Shown piece by piece: positions 1 through 6,635 of a stretch of DNA of 9,269 nt. The notes beneath the pieces are model-generated. The model was not told where the DNA came from. It did no database searches and saw only the letters and a program-made list of their open reading frames with translations. Position 1 is the stretch's first letter; each line of letters begins with the position of its first letter. Both the position numbers and the translations under genes were made by a program. Origin of the DNA: Bacteroidota bacterium (GTDB taxonomy: Bacteria > Bacteroidota > Bacteroidia > B-17B0 > Aurantibacillaceae); contig JANYGR010000018.1 of NCBI GenBank assembly GCA_025359355.1, positions 1 to 9,269 of the forward strand, read 5' to 3'.

Positions 1-1511
1 TTTTCTGTAAAAAAACGAGGGTTAACTGTTTTTCCTATATCGTGATACATCGCACCAGTTCTAACTAATAGCGCATTTCCTCCAATTTTATAACAGGCTT
101 CTTCAGCTAAATTAGCAACTTGTAAAGAGTGTTGAAATGTACCTGGTACTTTTTGTGAGAGTTGTCTTAATAAGGGCGAATTTAAATCGCATAATTCTAA
201 AAGTGTAAAGTCTGAAATAAATCCAAATAGTTTTTCGAATAAAAATATAAGTGGAAAAGCAAATAAAACACACACCGCACTAATTACAAACGGAATATAG
301 TTTGATATATTTTGAACAGCCATTGTTGTATCATTTACTAAATGATAGGTTGTAAACGATATTGCATAAAATACGAGCGTTAAAAAGGCTGACACTAATA
401 ATTTAGAACGTTTACCCATATCGGCTACACTGAAGATTGTTCCAATGCCTGCAATGAGCTGCACAAACACGAATTCAAATTTATCATTAGTGAAAAATGC
501 ACACAATAAAATAATAATAAGGAAACTAAATAAAGATGTTCTGCTATCAAAAAATACACGAACTAAAATAGGTACTAAACAAAATGGAACAGCGTATATA
601 TATAGCGGATTGTATAAACACACCGTGTGCGATGCTAATACGAGTATCACAATAAGTAAATAAATAAATGTTACATGTGAGTTTTGACTAAAAATGGATT
701 TTCGAAAAAATGCTAAAAACAACATCATAATACCTAGTATTAAAAGGCTGGCTAAAAATTTTCCTATCCAAATCGTTAGGTTTGAAGATTGTAGTTCTTG
801 TTCATGTAATTCAGTATTGTAGTTTTTAATAATATTGCTTTGTTCGGCGGTTATCAAGTCATTCTTGCGAATTAAAACATCACCCTTATTTATTTTAGAC
901 TTATAAATATTTGATACATTATTCTTAGCAACAGAAATTTCTTTATTGAAGTCTTCTCGATATTCAATATTAGAAGGCAAACTCACGATTAATTTTTGAA
1001 GAAGTATGGTGTCAGTTACATGATTTTTTAATATAGTGGCTAGGTCATCTTCCTGAATTAATTTTGAAAAAGAAATTAAGACAACCTCATTCCCATTAAC
1101 CAAATAAATAGAATCGGAATGTGCTGGAGTGCCTGTTAATTGGTAATAAAGGCCAATAGTGTAAATACTATCTAAGGTATGTCTTAAATTTTCTTGTGTT
1201 TTTTCAGAAGCATTAGGTGCAAACTCAGTAATTAAATCGGAAGTATTAATCTCCGTTTTAGTGAAATATAATTTAAAGTCTTGTTTTTGTTGTTGTTCGG
1301 CATTTAGTTCATTGTCTGTTTTTTTTACTAAGAAATCAAAGTCAGTAATAATGTTATCATTTAACCAAACATCACCTTCGCGAATAGTGTTGGTTTGCTG
1401 GTAATTGTATTTTGGAAGAAGGTAGGTACATAAGCATACACAAAATATAAAGACGATGCCCTTATACCAAAGTGCGTGCTTATCTCTAATTTTTGTAAAA
1501 ACACTATTCAT
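1..1511 (-). CDS. PgpH/YqfF-type 7TM-HD cyclic-dinucleotide phosphodiesterase (3' end cut by window)
   Basis: The first 503 codons of a membrane HD-domain hydrolase are readable from ATG 1511-1509 down to the window edge without a stop. A short cytoplasmic start is followed by one membrane helix (about residues 17-33), a long soluble extracytoplasmic region (about 40-240, the 7TMR-HDED type), then a run of hydrophobic helices (about 245-440). The HD domain begins near residue 455: FQHSLQVANLAEEA carries the first metal-ligand histidine (H461), and GAMYHDIGK carries the HD pair (H490, D491). This order is that of Listeria PgpH, which hydrolyses the second messenger c-di-AMP; the same activity here is inferred from family. 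The rest of the HD domain lies outside the window. The start was chosen because it sits just ahead of the first helix. No clear Shine-Dalgarno sequence precedes it, as is usual in Bacteroidota. It is divergent from the TonB receptor gene. Confidence 0.92.
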   Translation of the reverse strand, partial: MNSVFTKIRDKHALWYKGIVFIFCVCLCTYLLPKYNYQQTNTIREGDVWLNDNIITDFDFLVKKTDNELNAEQQQKQDFKLYFTKTEINTSDLITEFAPNASEKTQENLRHTLDSIYTIGLYYQLTGTPAHSDSIYLVNGNEVVLISFSKLIQEDDLATILKNHVTDTILLQKLIVSLPSNIEYREDFNKEISVAKNNVSNIYKSKINKGDVLIRKNDLITAEQSNIIKNYNTELHEQELQSSNLTIWIGKFLASLLILGIMMLFLAFFRKSIFSQNSHVTFIYLLIVILVLASHTVCLYNPLYIYAVPFCLVPILVRVFFDSRTSLFSFLIIILLCAFFTNDKFEFVFVQLIAGIGTIFSVADMGKRSKLLVSAFLTLVFYAISFTTYHLVNDTTMAVQNISNYIPFVISAVCVLFAFPLIFLFEKLFGFISDFTLLELCDLNSPLLRQLSQKVPGTFQHSLQVANLAEEACYKIGGNALLVRTGAMYHDIGKTVNPRFFTE

Positions 1512-1633
1512 TCAACAAAAGAAAGTAATTTTTTTAAATGAAATTAAGCTTATTGGAAGGTATTATGAACAACTCAAGTTTAATTTAGTAAAAGGCACGA
1601 ACTATAATAGTTGTTGCGATTGTTTTAGTCAGT

Positions 1634-1665
1634 TACAACTCATCCATCTAATTCTACAACTCATC
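1634..1665 (+). repeat. Two 11-bp direct repeats with a 21-bp period; candidate LytTR operator
   Basis: TACAACTCATC occurs identically at 1634-1644 and 1655-1665, with a 10-bp spacer. The 21-bp period places both copies on the same face of the DNA helix. LytTR-family regulators such as AgrA bind direct repeats of about 9 bp spaced so that the period is 21-22 bp, and a LytTR regulator is encoded in the gene run just downstream. The repeat only partly resembles the published LytTR consensus (the reverse complement contains the central GTT), so assignment to that regulator is inference. The copies end about 60 bp before the TonB receptor start and directly ahead of a possible -33 element. Confidence 0.5.
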
Positions 1666-1669
1666 GTTT

Positions 1670-1706
1670 TTTGTTTTAATAACAGTATTATTCAAATTAA
1701 TATTGC
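1670..1706 (+). promoter_or_regulatory. Candidate Bacteroidota-type promoter for the TonB receptor operon
   Basis: TAATATTGC at 1698-1706 matches the Bacteroidota -7 element TAnnTTTG at all but one fixed position and would give a leader of about 13-15 nt before ATG 1725. A TTTG at 1670-1673 could serve as the -33 element, but the 24-bp spacer is longer than the usual 19 or so. The direct repeats lie immediately upstream, which would suit an activator. Confidence 0.35.
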
Positions 1707-1724
1707 ATTATTAAACAAATTATT

Positions 1725-4097
1725 ATGAAAAAGAAATTTATCTTTTTATTAGGCCTTTTTACAACAGCATTAACAGTGGCTCAAACTAATACACAATCTA
1801 TTAGAGGAACAATTGTTGATAAGCAATCGCAATCAACTTTATTGGGAGTAAATATCGTCGTGTTAAAATCCGATCCGTTTAAAGGAGCGACATCTGATAT
1901 AGATGGTAAATATTTAATTACGGAAGTTATGCCAGGAAGATATGACTTAATAGCTTCTATGATTGGGTATAAAGAAATTATAATTCCGAATGTATTAGTA
2001 ACTTCTGGAAAGCAGGTCGTTATTGATATTGAAATGGAAGAAAATATAACAACAACAGATGAAGTTGTTGTTAGCGCCACAAAAAACCATGAAACTAACA
2101 ATGAAATGAGTACAGTTTCTTCTCGGTCTTTTTCGATGGAAGAAGTTAATCGATATTCAGGCGGTATGGGAGACCCCGCTCGCTTGGCAGCTAGTTTTGC
2201 AGGCGTAGTGATGCCAAACGATCAACGTAATGATTTGGTAATTAGAGGAAATTCGCCGACAGGAGTTCTGTGGAGAGTAGATGGATTGAATGTCCCAAAT
2301 TTAAATCATTTTTCAGCACTAGGTTCTACTGGTGGCCCTATTAGCGCATTAAATACAAATATTTTAAAAAATTCGGATTTCATGACTTCTGCATTTGCTC
2401 CTGAATACGGTAATGCAACAGCAGGTGTATTTGATATTGGTTTTAGAAAAGGCAATTCAGAAAAACGCGAACATACAATCCAGTTCGGAGCATTTACAGG
2501 ACTAGAATTAATGACAGAAGGCCCATTGAATAAAGGAAAAGGATCATCTTATATGATAGCCTATCGGTATTCGTTTACTGGATTAGCTCAACAGGCAGGT
2601 TTTTCTATAGGTACTGCAGCCAATCCTCAATATCAAGATTTAGCATTCAAAATTTCTGGAGGTAAAACCAAACTTGGAACTTTTTCTTTATTTGGATTAG
2701 GTGGTACTAGTAAAATCAATTTCTTGCATAATAAAATTGATAGCACCGATGTATTTGCTGACCCAAGTAGTGATAGCTACAGCCAAAGCACTATTGGTTT
2801 ATTAGGTATATCACATTTTATTTCCGTAGGTAAAAAATCATTTATGAAAACGGTTATTGGAGGTAATTATAGCGATAACTCTTATAAGCAAGATACACTA
2901 AATGTTAATAAAGAAAACCCTTCTCGCATCATGGAATTGTCTTCTAAAGAAACACATTATACATTAAATACGTCTTTTAATTCAAAAATCAATTCACGGT
3001 TTAATATTAAGATTGGAGTTATTGCCGAGTTATTAGATTTAGATTTATTATTTAAATCAAGGCAATATACTCCTTCATGGAAAAACATTTGGGATTTTAA
3101 AGGTAACACGTTATTATTACAAGAATACGCACAAGTTAAATACGCACTAACTCAAAAATTATTTGTAATAGGAGGTTTACACGCACAACAGCTAACACTA
3201 AATGGTTCTACTTCTATTGAGCCACGATTAGCACTTAAATTGCAAGCCACTCAAAAAAGTGCTTTTTCATTAGGTTACGGTTGGCATGAGCAAATGCAGG
3301 CATTAACGGTTTATTTTTATGAAGCTCAAAATCCAGACGGTACCTATAATACAAGTAATAAAAATTTAGGTTTTTCAAGAGCGCAACACTTTGTTTTAGG
3401 ATACGATTTTGTTCCAACAAACGATTGGAGAATTAAAACAGAAGTATATGCTCAGGTACTAAGTAAGATAGCCATTTCGGATACAGCCAAGAATAGTTTT
3501 TCAGTTTTAAATGAAGGAGCATCTTTTATTCCCACTCAACAGGGAAGTATAGCCAATAAAGGCACAGGTATGAATTACGGCGTAGAACTAACGCTTGAGA
3601 AATTTTTCACTAAGGGCTATTATGGGTTATTAACAGCTTCGGTCTATGAAGCTAAATATAAAGGCAGTGATCATATTGAGCGCAATACAGCCTTTAATGG
3701 ACGATACACATTTAATTTTTTAGCAGGAAAAGAATTTAAAGTTGGAAAAGAAAAACGCAACGCTTTTACTATTGATACTAAATTTACAACGGCAGGCGGA
3801 AGACATTATACGCCTGTTGATTTAGCTGCCTCGCAATTTGCCCGAAAACAGCTGTTACAAGGAGATGATTACGCATATAGTCAACAGTTGCCAAATTATT
3901 ACCGTTTAGATATAAAATTTGGATTTAGATATAATAGCAAAAAACATAAAATATCACATTCTATTTTCTTTGATTTACAAAATATAACAAGGCAAAAAAA
4001 CGTTTTTGCTCAACAGTATAATAAGGTAAGTAATCAAATAAATACAACGTATCAAAATGGTTTTTTACCAAATTTTGTTTATAAAGTTCAGTTTTAA
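1725..4097 (+). CDS. TonB-dependent outer-membrane receptor with N-terminal carboxypeptidase-like regulatory domain
   Basis: The 790-residue protein should be an outer-membrane gated barrel that takes up a ligand using energy from TonB-ExbBD. Residues 1-20 form a signal peptide (charged KKK, hydrophobic core, cleavage probably after AQ). Residues about 24-107 are a carboxypeptidase-D-like regulatory domain, with GTIVDKQSQSTLLGVNI and SDIDGKYLI typical of the family. DEVVVSAT (112-119) precedes the plug domain (about 120-240), which contains VIRGNSPTGVLWRVDG and EYGNATAGVFDI. The remainder is the beta-barrel, ending in the aromatic terminus YKVQF that suits BAM-mediated insertion. It is shorter than typical SusC proteins, and no SusD partner lies in the window, so a polysaccharide utilisation role is not supported; the substrate is unknown. 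It is the first gene of a close-packed run with a DUF2306-like protein and a LytS/LytTR pair. Confidence 0.93.
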   Translation: MKKKFIFLLGLFTTALTVAQTNTQSIRGTIVDKQSQSTLLGVNIVVLKSDPFKGATSDIDGKYLITEVMPGRYDLIASMIGYKEIIIPNVLVTSGKQVVIDIEMEENITTTDEVVVSATKNHETNNEMSTVSSRSFSMEEVNRYSGGMGDPARLAASFAGVVMPNDQRNDLVIRGNSPTGVLWRVDGLNVPNLNHFSALGSTGGPISALNTNILKNSDFMTSAFAPEYGNATAGVFDIGFRKGNSEKREHTIQFGAFTGLELMTEGPLNKGKGSSYMIAYRYSFTGLAQQAGFSIGTAANPQYQDLAFKISGGKTKLGTFSLFGLGGTSKINFLHNKIDSTDVFADPSSDSYSQSTIGLLGISHFISVGKKSFMKTVIGGNYSDNSYKQDTLNVNKENPSRIMELSSKETHYTLNTSFNSKINSRFNIKIGVIAELLDLDLLFKSRQYTPSWKNIWDFKGNTLLLQEYAQVKYALTQKLFVIGGLHAQQLTLNGSTSIEPRLALKLQATQKSAFSLGYGWHEQMQALTVYFYEAQNPDGTYNTSNKNLGFSRAQHFVLGYDFVPTNDWRIKTEVYAQVLSKIAISDTAKNSFSVLNEGASFIPTQQGSIANKGTGMNYGVELTLEKFFTKGYYGLLTASVYEAKYKGSDHIERNTAFNGRYTFNFLAGKEFKVGKEKRNAFTIDTKFTTAGGRHYTPVDLAASQFARKQLLQGDDYAYSQQLPNYYRLDIKFGFRYNSKKHKISHSIFFDLQNITRQKNVFAQQYNKVSNQINTTYQNGFLPNFVYKVQF

Positions 4098-4108
4098 AAA
4101 ATGTGTAT

Positions 4109-4714
4109 ATGATCAATAAAATATTATATCGTACAATGGCTCTATTATCTGTTCTGACAGGCTTGTATCCAATTATTTATTTTTTAATAAATAGAAGATT
4201 TGGTTTATTAAGCACAAAAACGCCAGAGCTTTTACACGACCTAAGTTGGAACATTAATTTTTATATCCATATAATTTTTGGAGGAATGGCTTTACTTATC
4301 GGTTGGACACAATTTAATGCAACATTTAGAAAAAAGAATTTATTACTTCATAAACGAGTTGGTAAACTATATGTTATTTCTGCGACATTAAGTGCTTTAG
4401 CAGGTATTTACATTGGTTATTTTGCAACTGCAGGAATGCTCGCCGCATTAGGTTTTATGAGTTTAGGTGTGGCTTGGTTTTATTCTACGTTAATGGCGTT
4501 TACTACTGTTAGAAATAAAAACATAGTAAAACATCAAAAACTGATGATATATAGTTATGCTTTTTGTTTCGCTGCAGTAACATTGCGTATTTGGATGCCT
4601 CTATTAATAGGGATTTTAGGAGATTTTAATACAGGATATACTATTGCCGCATGGTTATGTTGGATGCCTAATATGGTAGTAGCATATTTCATTATTAAAT
4701 CAAAAAAAATCTAA
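4109..4714 (+). CDS. DUF2306-like multi-helix membrane protein
   Basis: This 201-residue hydrophobic protein resembles the DUF2306 family of uncharacterised membrane proteins. About six membrane helices can be seen (roughly residues 9-27, 50-67, 86-104, 108-132, 146-168 and 177-195). Family-like features are a histidine in helix two (H54, followed by FGGMALLIGWTQF), H81 in LLHKRVGKLYV, H142 in VKHQKLM, and VTLR (157-160). The spaced histidines could bind a metal or haem, but that is only conjecture. ATG 4109 is preferred; an in-frame GTG at 4103 would add two residues and lies 5 bp after the receptor stop. An ATG at 4101 is out of frame and stops after three codons. The short gap means it is almost surely co-transcribed with the TonB receptor, suggesting an inner-membrane partner or a shared stimulus. 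Confidence 0.82.
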   Translation: MINKILYRTMALLSVLTGLYPIIYFLINRRFGLLSTKTPELLHDLSWNINFYIHIIFGGMALLIGWTQFNATFRKKNLLLHKRVGKLYVISATLSALAGIYIGYFATAGMLAALGFMSLGVAWFYSTLMAFTTVRNKNIVKHQKLMIYSYAFCFAAVTLRIWMPLLIGILGDFNTGYTIAAWLCWMPNMVVAYFIIKSKKI

Positions 4715-4725
4715 TTCCAATTTAG

Positions 4726-4734
4726 TAATTTTAC
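4726..4734 (+). promoter_or_regulatory. Possible -7 promoter element abutting the kinase start
   Basis: TAATTTTAC fits the flavobacterial-type -7 pattern TAnnTTTG/TAnnTTTAC. It shares the 11-mer TTTTACATCAT with the element ahead of udk. No good -33 element is visible. It ends only three bases before ATG 4738, so transcription from it would be nearly leaderless, or translation would begin at the in-frame ATG at 4768. Confidence 0.3.
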
Positions 4735-4737
4735 ATC

Positions 4738-5763
4738 ATGCTTCAAAAAACAGGTCGATTCAAATATATGATATTATTGGGTATTGGGGTTTCCTTTTTA
4801 CTTAACTACATTATACCATCTCCTAATATTGGATGGAATAGGTTATTTGATGTTTTAATTTCTGTTTTAATTACAACACTGGTATGGGAAGGAAATTTAA
4901 GAATTGACTTTTGGATGAATTTGAAATTTCCATGGCAAATTTCTCCAATCAAACGAATAACTACTCATTTACCAATTAGTCTTATTTATACTACAGTTAT
5001 TATGTATGTATCTATGTATGGATTTAGTAAGTATTTATGTTCATCTCCTAAAGCCACGCAAAATGGTTTTATGACAATTGCTATAGTTGTTGGACTTTTA
5101 GTGTCGATTACTATGTTAGCCATAGAAATAAGTATGCAGTTTTTTCATCAATGGAAAGCTTCTTTGTTAGAAGTAGAAAAGTATAAAATCGAAAGTACCC
5201 AAGCGCAATTACAAAATTTAAAAAATCAAATTAACCCACACTTTTTATTTAATAATATGAGCGTCTTATCTTCCTTGGTATATAAGGATCAAGACAAAGC
5301 AGTTGATTTCATTAATCAATTGTCAAAAGTATATCGTTATCTGTTAGATAATAAAGATGAGGAACTTACCACTCTAGAAAACGAATTAACGTTTATATAT
5401 TCCTACATTTATTTATTGCAAATACGATTTGATACCAATATTCAGTTTGATATTCAAGTTCCTAAAGAGTATCAATTGCAATTATTACCGCCAATGGCAT
5501 TACAACTACTGATTGAAAATGCCATTAAGCACAATGAAATTTCATCACAATTGCCATTGAGTATTTCGATTAAAGCAGAAGTGCATCATCTCATTATATC
5601 TAATAATTTGCAATTACGGAGTAATGATAATGAAGAAAATAGTTGTAAAACAGGCATTCAGAATATAAAAGATAGATACAAATACTTTACAGATAAAGAA
5701 GTGGTAGTTTTAAAAAGTGTCAAATTATTTATAGTACAAATCCCTTTATTACAAGCCAAATGA
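4738..5763 (+). CDS. LytS/YehU-type sensor histidine kinase
   Basis: This 341-residue inner-membrane kinase should autophosphorylate and pass phosphate to the LytTR regulator encoded next to it. Four membrane helices (about residues 10-27, 36-51, 78-100 and 110-135) form the sensor, with no separate periplasmic or PAS domain. A coiled linker (140-163) leads to the His_kinase domain with NPHFLFNN (166-173, phospho-acceptor H168). The ATP-binding part shows the N-box LLIENAIKHNE (257-267) and ISNNL. The G-box region reads CKTGIQNIKDRY (303-314) where relatives usually have a glycine-richer GIGLxNIxxRY, so the ATP lid looks shortened. The gene follows the DUF2306-like gene by 23 bp and overlaps the regulator by four bases (ATGA), implying translational coupling. 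ATG 4768 is an alternative start that would remove ten residues. The stimulus is unknown. Confidence 0.92.
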   Translation: MLQKTGRFKYMILLGIGVSFLLNYIIPSPNIGWNRLFDVLISVLITTLVWEGNLRIDFWMNLKFPWQISPIKRITTHLPISLIYTTVIMYVSMYGFSKYLCSSPKATQNGFMTIAIVVGLLVSITMLAIEISMQFFHQWKASLLEVEKYKIESTQAQLQNLKNQINPHFLFNNMSVLSSLVYKDQDKAVDFINQLSKVYRYLLDNKDEELTTLENELTFIYSYIYLLQIRFDTNIQFDIQVPKEYQLQLLPPMALQLLIENAIKHNEISSQLPLSISIKAEVHHLIISNNLQLRSNDNEENSCKTGIQNIKDRYKYFTDKEVVVLKSVKLFIVQIPLLQAK

Positions 5764-6512
5764 AGGTAATCATTATAGAAGATGAAAAATTATCTGCAGA
5801 ATATTTAGGTAATTTATTAAAGCGTATTGATGCATCAATAGAAGTAGTAGCAATGTTCGATTCCGTTAAAAAGAGCGTTGAAGCTTTAAAAAAAGAACCA
5901 GAGGTTGATTTATTATTTTTAGATATACATTTAGCAGATGGATTAAGTTTTGAAATATTCTCAAAAATAGCAATTGATACACCAGTTGTTTTTACTACCG
6001 CTTATGACGAATATGCTATTAAAGCTTTTAAGTTAAATAGTGTTGATTACCTCTTAAAACCAATAGGAAAAGGTGATTTACACTTGGCTATCGAGAAATT
6101 TAAAAAATTAAATTTCAAGCAACACACTATGCTCGAAAGCATCACTAATGTGTATCATCAATTAAATAAACAATACAAAACAAGGTTTATGGTGAAGTTG
6201 GGAGAAAGTATTGTTTCCGTTAAGACTGATGATATTATACATTTTGTAGCAGAAGATGGGATTACCATATTGGTAACTAAGGATAAAAAACGTTATGCTA
6301 TAGATTACACACTCGAGCAATTAACAGACTTCATTTCACCAATCGATTTTTTTAGAATGAATCGTAAAGTGATTATCAGCATCAATGCAGTACAAAAAGT
6401 AAATACATATTTTAATAGTCGATACAAAATAAATTCCGAATTATTAAGCGATGAAACTTCTATTGTGAGTAGAGAACGGGTGAATGATTTTAAAGCTTGG
6501 CTTGACAAATAA
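5760..6512 (+). CDS. LytTR-family response regulator
   Basis: This 250-residue cytoplasmic regulator has an N-terminal receiver domain (about 1-115) and a C-terminal LytTR DNA-binding domain (about 140-248). The receiver has the acidic pair E7-D8, phospho-acceptor D55 in LLFLDIHL, T79-T80 in VVFTTAYDEYA and K100 in YLLKP, so all phosphotransfer residues are present. The LytTR part shows the usual IIHFVAEDG segment, then FFRMNRKVIISINAV and a C-terminal Tyr/Arg/Lys-rich strand. Its start overlaps the kinase stop (ATGA), so the kinase is its likely partner. LytTR proteins bind paired direct repeats with a 21-22 bp period; such a pair lies ahead of the TonB receptor gene at 1634-1665, making feedback control of this gene run plausible. 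I see no strong terminator directly after it. Confidence 0.95.
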   Translation: MKVIIIEDEKLSAEYLGNLLKRIDASIEVVAMFDSVKKSVEALKKEPEVDLLFLDIHLADGLSFEIFSKIAIDTPVVFTTAYDEYAIKAFKLNSVDYLLKPIGKGDLHLAIEKFKKLNFKQHTMLESITNVYHQLNKQYKTRFMVKLGESIVSVKTDDIIHFVAEDGITILVTKDKKRYAIDYTLEQLTDFISPIDFFRMNRKVIISINAVQKVNTYFNSRYKINSELLSDETSIVSRERVNDFKAWLDK

Positions 6513-6635
6513 TAGGATTGGTGATTAATCATGTGTCTTTTAATTCATAAGAGGTACGAAAGTTTTTAAGATAATTATTAAAACAACATGTTTAAATAAA
6601 TTGCTATTTTTACATCATAAATTCTTAAAACTATA
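6513..6635 (+). promoter_or_regulatory. Gap before udk with a candidate -7 element
   Basis: The 123-bp gap between the LytTR gene and udk has no hairpin plus T-tract that would stop transcription. It holds a 10-bp perfect palindrome TGATTAATCA (6522-6531), an 8-bp palindrome AACATGTT (6585-6592) and TATTTTTAC (6605-6613). The last fits the TAnnTTTG/TAnnTTTAC -7 pattern and would give a leader of about 15-20 nt before ATG 6636. A matching -33 TTG is not evident. udk therefore probably has its own promoter, though readthrough from the two-component genes is possible. Confidence 0.4.

Larger units (their letters stand above)
1512..1724. promoter_or_regulatory. Divergent intergenic control region
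   Basis: This roughly 210-bp gap lies between the start codons of the minus-strand HD phosphodiesterase and the plus-strand TonB receptor, so it must hold both promoters. An open frame crosses it from 1456 to 1728, but the peptide has no recognisable domain, overlaps the HD gene antisense and ends on the receptor start codon, so I do not call it a gene. The region contains a pair of 11-bp direct repeats (1634-1665), a related 8-bp element at 1569-1576, and a perfect inverted repeat AACTAT-A-ATAGTT at 1600-1612. I could not identify a convincing promoter for the minus-strand gene. Confidence 0.7.

Noticed and set aside
445..663. Plus-strand open frame of 72 codons
   Set aside because: Antisense to the helix-rich part of the 7TM-HD phosphodiesterase, whose own translation is clear; no recognisable domain.
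1456..1728. Plus-strand open frame of 90 codons crossing the divergent intergenic region
   Set aside because: Starts inside the HD gene on the opposite strand and ends on the receptor start codon; composition reflects AT-rich DNA and no motif is seen.
1781..2101. Minus-strand open frame of 106 codons inside the TonB receptor gene
   Set aside because: Antisense shadow of the regulatory and plug domains, which are clearly coding on the plus strand; the same holds for 3235-3420.
1725..4097. SusC-type receptor of a polysaccharide utilisation locus
   Set aside because: Too short for typical SusC, no SusD gene follows and no carbohydrate-active enzyme is in the window.
4101..4112. ATG at 4101 as start of the DUF2306-like gene
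   Set aside because: It reads ATG TGT ATA TGA and stops at once; the real frame begins at ATG 4109 or GTG 4103.
6305..6532. Minus-strand open frames at 6305-6532 and 6929-7171
   Set aside because: Shadows of the LytTR domain and of udk, both of which have well-supported plus-strand translations.
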